30,870 nucleotides of DNA from a virus, in the IMG/VR virus record IMGVR_UViG_3300032293_001788, positions 1 through 30,870 of that record; one strand, 5' to 3'. Made by a program: the position numbers and the translations under genes. Positions 27,762 through 30,870 of the stretch are shown one piece after another. Below the pieces are notes generated by a model. The model ran no database searches and had not been told where the DNA came from. It worked only from the letters and a program-made list of their open reading frames with translations. Position 1 is the first letter of the stretch. The number at the start of each line of letters is the position of its first letter.

Positions 27762-27838
27762 AAATTTTTTATGTATTCTGTATATACGCTACACATTTTT
27801 TGTGGTTTGTCAATCAGATTATTACTATTTATAATATT
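27762..27838. promoter_or_regulatory. Back-to-back promoters sharing a -35 region
   Basis: Plus: TTGTCA (27807-27812), 17-nt spacer, TATAAT (27830-27835), 3 nt before the ATG at 27839. Minus: TTGACA (27808-27813) pointing to 27761, with GTATAT at a 20-nt spacer. The two -35 boxes overlap by five bases, so the divergent promoters would compete. Confidence 0.6.
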
Positions 27839-28492
27839 ATGGAAAACGTATCTTGGATAATGGACTCTATCAAAACTGGTGCTCCTGCGCTTGTTGGATT
27901 TCTCGTCAAATACCTATGGGATTATTACAATAGCAGAAAGCAGTTGAAGCAGGAAAGAATACGCAAACTTGAAGATTTGAAGAGTATGCTTGAAGAAAGC
28001 AAGAATCTTTTTGTGATGCAGAACAAGTTGCTTCGTAGATTGTCAAATGAAGTATGCGAACGTATAAAATGCGACGCCACATACAATACAAGAGGATATG
28101 AGCATTTTCTTTCTCAAAATTATGATAATATGACCGATGTTGAAAGAGATACTCACTCAGTCATACGTGGCACAACCACCAACTCTATCAATATTGTAAA
28201 TCAAGAGTTGGAGAAATGGATACAAGCAGACAGAGAGTTCAAGATAAATAGCGTAAAGGAATTACGCACTATTGATTTTGGCAGTGAGTTTGCCAAACAA
28301 CTAAATCAACTTGAACTACATCTAAACTTATGGCGAGACAAGTATAATGTATGGATGAACAATGAAAAACATTGTGTTGTATATCTTGACGATGAAGTAC
28401 AACACGGTGTTGGTTTTCCAAAAGGCATAGAAGATATGGTAAATAAGGCATTATCTATACTAAGCAGTAAAGCCAAGTATAGCATCAAGTAA
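27839..28492 (+). CDS. Membrane-anchored coiled-coil protein
   Basis: 217 residues from MENVSWIMDSIK. One hydrophobic segment (APALVGFLVKYLWDYY, 13-28), a coiled coil (KQLKQERIRKLEDLKSMLEESKNLF), and a helical cytoplasmic-type domain with several Trp. No family recognised. One of three plus-strand genes; its stop overlaps that of the converging gene at 28485 by 8 nt. With TATAAT only 3 nt before the ATG, either Met8 is used or the ATG begins the RNA. Confidence 0.6.
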   Translation: MENVSWIMDSIKTGAPALVGFLVKYLWDYYNSRKQLKQERIRKLEDLKSMLEESKNLFVMQNKLLRRLSNEVCERIKCDATYNTRGYEHFLSQNYDNMTDVERDTHSVIRGTTTNSINIVNQELEKWIQADREFKINSVKELRTIDFGSEFAKQLNQLELHLNLWRDKYNVWMNNEKHCVVYLDDEVQHGVGFPKGIEDMVNKALSILSSKAKYSIK

Positions 28493-29351
28493 GATTATTC
28501 ATCTCACTTTCGTTGATTGATATAGTACCAGCGTCTCTTAGATTTACGTGGTGCATACTATCGTATATCTCAACGACGCCATCTTCAATAACCATATAGT
28601 GATTATTGTCTGTATCTAAAGCATAATTTACGCTGAGTGGGTTTTTGAACTTGCGTTTATAATATTCTGTGACTGGACCTTGATATATGCCGCCACCTTT
28701 TTGCTGCACAAGTATATGCGGCACTCTGTGTCTGCTATGCCCAACGATTTGATTTACATTCTTGATTGGAGAAAATGAATCCCAATCAACCCAGTTGATG
28801 CCGCCGTGCATTTGCATACCACCTCTGTCCCATCCTGCACTAAACAGCATAGCACTTTCTCCCTTTTTTGCTCGTTCTATATCTTCGGTTACTGCCTCTG
28901 ACAGCACTTCATCTACAAACTCAAGCGAGTATTCTCTGTCAGCATCAATAGCATCCGCCCATACTTGCCATATAGGCTTGGTCAAGCCAGCGTGGCTAAA
29001 AAGAAAGTTTTGCTCGATGTGATATACCTTGAAACGGCTTTTGTCTTCGTCAGTAAGTATCTTGTTGATTTCAATGTTTTTGCTGGTAGAATATCCACTA
29101 CAGCGAAAGTTGATATTGTCTTTATAGATATATGAAGTGCAATGGTTTCCCATAAGTGGAACAATTTTTGGATTATGTAACACGCACTCTTTGAGCCATA
29201 TTGCTGTTTTTCTGGCGTCTGTTGGGGTGTCTCCGTATGAGTCAAAGTAATCTCCCAACAAAATACACTTGTCGTGAGATACCTCATCAATCACCCTTTG
29301 AGCGGTCAGTACTTTGTTGTGAATATCCGATAAAGTTAAAATTTTTGTCAT
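28485..29351 (-). CDS. Calcineurin-like metallophosphoesterase, 288 residues
   Basis: Metal-binding motifs: LTLSDIHNK (Asp9, His11), LLGDYFDS (Asp34, Asp37), PLMGNH (Asn69, His70), FSHAGLT and IVGHSRHR. This is the PP2A/lambda-phosphatase-like serine/threonine phosphatase layout, so protein dephosphorylation is possible, though phage relatives are mostly untested. AT-rich divergent spacer with the LAGLIDADG gene. Confidence 0.85.
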   Translation of the reverse strand: MTKILTLSDIHNKVLTAQRVIDEVSHDKCILLGDYFDSYGDTPTDARKTAIWLKECVLHNPKIVPLMGNHCTSYIYKDNINFRCSGYSTSKNIEINKILTDEDKSRFKVYHIEQNFLFSHAGLTKPIWQVWADAIDADREYSLEFVDEVLSEAVTEDIERAKKGESAMLFSAGWDRGGMQMHGGINWVDWDSFSPIKNVNQIVGHSRHRVPHILVQQKGGGIYQGPVTEYYKRKFKNPLSVNYALDTDNNHYMVIEDGVVEIYDSMHHVNLRDAGTISINESEMNNLT

Positions 29352-29407
29352 TTTTTGATGTATAATGTGTGTCGTGAGATATTTATATGTGAAACAACAA
29401 TAACATT

Positions 29408-30223
29408 ATGATAAACTTTGTCAACCTAAACAATGATACTTTTATATACTTTCTCGGATGGTACTGGGCAGATGGATGGGGAAAAACAAATGCAATATCC
29501 TGTAAATATGAGGATATGGTATATATGGAAAAATGGATAGAATCTCACGGGTTCACGGTCAAAAAACACCAACGAATGAAAAATGGTAAGCCTTGGGGAA
29601 GCCTTCAAGGAATAGTTTACTTCTCTTATTCGGATTTCAATAAAAAGTTTCTTTCTGAAAACGGATTCAATACTAAATCAAAAGATTCCCCACAAATAAT
29701 ATTGTCAAAAATATCAAAAGAAAAACATCATCTATTCTGGCGAGGATTTTTTGATGGCGATGGTCATATCCAAGTTCCAACCAAAAATAGACGCAAGAAG
29801 GAGGTTGCTTTCTGGGGAACTATTGACCAAGATTGGTGTTTGCTTGTTGAGGTGCTAAACAATCTTGATATAAAACATATCATAAGAACATACCAAAGAA
29901 AATGTGGCGATTCTTCTTGTGTTGTTTTTTACAAATACGATGATATAATCAAGTTTTCGGATTATATATATAAAGGATATGACAGCAACCCGATAGGGAT
30001 GAAAAGAAAATGGGATAAGTTCCACTTTCTAAAAAGCAAGGGAAAAAAAGAAAAAACATCTTCTATGAAAGGGGTGTGCTTCAATAAGAAAAATGGATAT
30101 TGGAAAGCGACTTTATTACAATCCGAAACTAAAATAAAAGAAAAACATATCGGATGGTATAAAACGGAAAAAGAAGCAATGAAGGCAAGAATGGAAGCGA
30201 TCTGTACTTTACAGATGCGATAG
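29408..30223 (+). CDS. LAGLIDADG homing endonuclease with AP2-like domain
   Basis: 271 residues. Two LAGLIDADG helices: YFLGWYWADG (14-23) and LFWRGFFDGDG (109-119), each ending in the acidic residue needed for cutting, so a single-chain enzyme with two active-site halves. Residues ~218-265 (SSMKGVCFNKKNGYWKATL, IGWYKTEKEAMKAR) form an AP2/ERF-like DNA-binding domain, more often joined to HNH endonucleases. On the opposite strand to both neighbours and not within a recognisable gene, so free-standing. Confidence 0.85.
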   Translation: MINFVNLNNDTFIYFLGWYWADGWGKTNAISCKYEDMVYMEKWIESHGFTVKKHQRMKNGKPWGSLQGIVYFSYSDFNKKFLSENGFNTKSKDSPQIILSKISKEKHHLFWRGFFDGDGHIQVPTKNRRKKEVAFWGTIDQDWCLLVEVLNNLDIKHIIRTYQRKCGDSSCVVFYKYDDIIKFSDYIYKGYDSNPIGMKRKWDKFHFLKSKGKKEKTSSMKGVCFNKKNGYWKATLLQSETKIKEKHIGWYKTEKEAMKARMEAICTLQMR

Positions 30224-30240
30224 GAGATGCCCAAATTTTG

Positions 30241-30609
30241 TCAAGAACGTTTCTTCTTTATATAATCGCTGTTGATGAAATCTTCTGGCTTCATTGCTGC
30301 TTTCTTTTGATTGCAACTATGACAGCATACAGCAAAGTTAGATGGGCTAAATGGGTCACCCCCACCTGACTTGGGCATATAATGGTCTACCGTGGCTTGC
30401 TCTCCACGCTTGATAGATTTCATCTTTAGATTTGTTTTACCGCAATAAGAACAAATCAAACAGCCCTTGCTTTTTATTTCTTGTTTTAGAAAAGCGGCTC
30501 GGGCTCTATTCCATCGCTTACTCTCCATACTGGAATATACTTTGTTCAGTAATACCAGATGTGCATAACTTTTTATATGCACATCTTCCATATGGATAGT
30601 ATGTTTCAT
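30241..30609 (-). CDS. HNH endonuclease with Cys4 zinc site
   Basis: 122 residues. CSYCGK (Cys53, Cys56), ATVDHYMPKSGGGDPFSPSNFAVCCHSCNQKKAA (Asp75-His76, Asn91, Cys96, Cys99): a complete HNH_1/HNH_5-type nuclease with a structural zinc. Could be a homing or packaging-associated nuclease. Abuts the stop of the upstream gene and converges with the LAGLIDADG gene (17 nt apart). Confidence 0.85.
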   Translation of the reverse strand: MKHTIHMEDVHIKSYAHLVLLNKVYSSMESKRWNRARAAFLKQEIKSKGCLICSYCGKTNLKMKSIKRGEQATVDHYMPKSGGGDPFSPSNFAVCCHSCNQKKAAMKPEDFINSDYIKKKRS

Positions 30610-30870
30610 TTACCCAACCCGTGACGTTGGACCAGCCCAACCATAACCTTCATCTCCTTTATCCATCTGGTCGCAAAGCAGTTGCTTCTTCTTAGGAGTA
30701 TTGTCAGGCTTGTTTGCTTCCCAAGTAATCTTGATGCTGTTCATATGCTTTTCTGGCATATACGCCACACGAATACCATTTGTGGCAAACGTATGGGCAA
30801 AATCTTTCAGCGTCATTTTCTTCAGTTGTTCAATATCAAACTTGCCGCCAGATTCAACGATGGAATTTCC
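30610..30870 (-). CDS. Hypothetical protein, cut by window edge
   Basis: Frame open from the window edge (GNSIVESGGKFDIEQLKK) through MTLKDFAHTFATNGIRVAYMPEKH to the stop at 30610; 86 codons seen. The ATG at 30816 lacks a ribosome binding site, so the true start is probably outside the window. GDEGYGWAGPTSRVG ends the protein. No family recognised. Confidence 0.55.
   Translation of the reverse strand, partial: GNSIVESGGKFDIEQLKKMTLKDFAHTFATNGIRVAYMPEKHMNSIKITWEANKPDNTPKKKQLLCDQMDKGDEGYGWAGPTSRVG

Noticed and set aside
555-29387. T4-type late promoters (TATAAATA) on the minus strand at 555-562, 7855-7862, 27826-27833 and 29380-29387
   Set aside because: About four copies per strand are expected by chance in DNA this AT-rich, distances to the next ATG vary widely, and most genes have none.
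30224-30240. Transcription terminator between converging genes
   Set aside because: Only 17 nt, without an inverted repeat plus T-run.
1-30870. tRNA genes, rRNA, CRISPR arrays, insertion sequences, attachment sites, replication origin
   Set aside because: No cloverleaf, repeat-spacer array, transposase or flanking terminal repeats were recognised by eye; a tRNA or covariance-model scan was not possible here.

Overview
The window is AT-rich, densely packed DNA with about 65 genes, nearly all on the minus strand. Many neighbours overlap by ATGA or GTGA. Most genes are small and match no named family. The recognisable ones (flavin-dependent thymidylate synthase, ATP-dependent DNA ligase with a WGR-like N-terminus, HNH and LAGLIDADG homing endonucleases, a WYL_2-like protein, LamG adhesin-like proteins, a pentapeptide-repeat protein, two metallophosphoesterases) fit a large tailed-phage genome better than a bacterial chromosome. 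No capsid, portal or terminase gene lies in the window, so the phage assignment is inference. The promoters look sigma70-like (TTGACA-type), and a block of higher-GC genes points to exchange with a GC-richer phage or host.

Layout. 1-2600: small Asn-rich and single-membrane-span proteins, a likely PD-(D/E)XK nuclease-fold protein, and a repeated TTTAGGTACCC motif. 2633-4752: two LamG-domain genes holding three diverged LamG copies. 4776-7523: a DUF1501 plus DUF1800 pair, normally bacterial, the second with a reading-frame break. 7577-8636: a membrane protein and a divergent flavodoxin-fold reductase. 8641-14772: a long minus-strand operon with thyX (5' end duplicated around an HNH endonuclease), small paralogues, a bilin cassette (heme oxygenase plus ferredoxin-dependent bilin reductase) and a metallophosphoesterase. 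14779-15790 and 21365-21879: GC-rich mosaic genes sharing N-terminal (S/T)DTP tags and C-terminal tails with built-in ribosome binding sites. 15800-27761: many tiny genes, a DNA ligase, and about ten near-identical promoter elements placed directly against start codons. 27839-30870: a plus-strand membrane protein, a metallophosphoesterase, a LAGLIDADG-AP2 endonuclease and an HNH endonuclease.

How the genes may work together: heme oxygenase would turn host heme into biliverdin, and the overlapping bilin reductase would reduce it to a phycobilin, an auxiliary metabolic route known from cyanophages and, as PcyX, from marine viral metagenomes. ThyX would make dTMP for phage DNA synthesis. The ligase would seal nicks in replication and repair. 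The LamG proteins could be surface or fibre proteins. The repeated promoters would fire many single small genes at once, probably early in infection.

Most interesting: the bilin cassette, the endonuclease-bearing thyX with its left-over first 19 codons, the dispersed promoter family whose -35 box often doubles as the upstream stop codon, and the DUF1501/DUF1800 pair in a phage-like setting.
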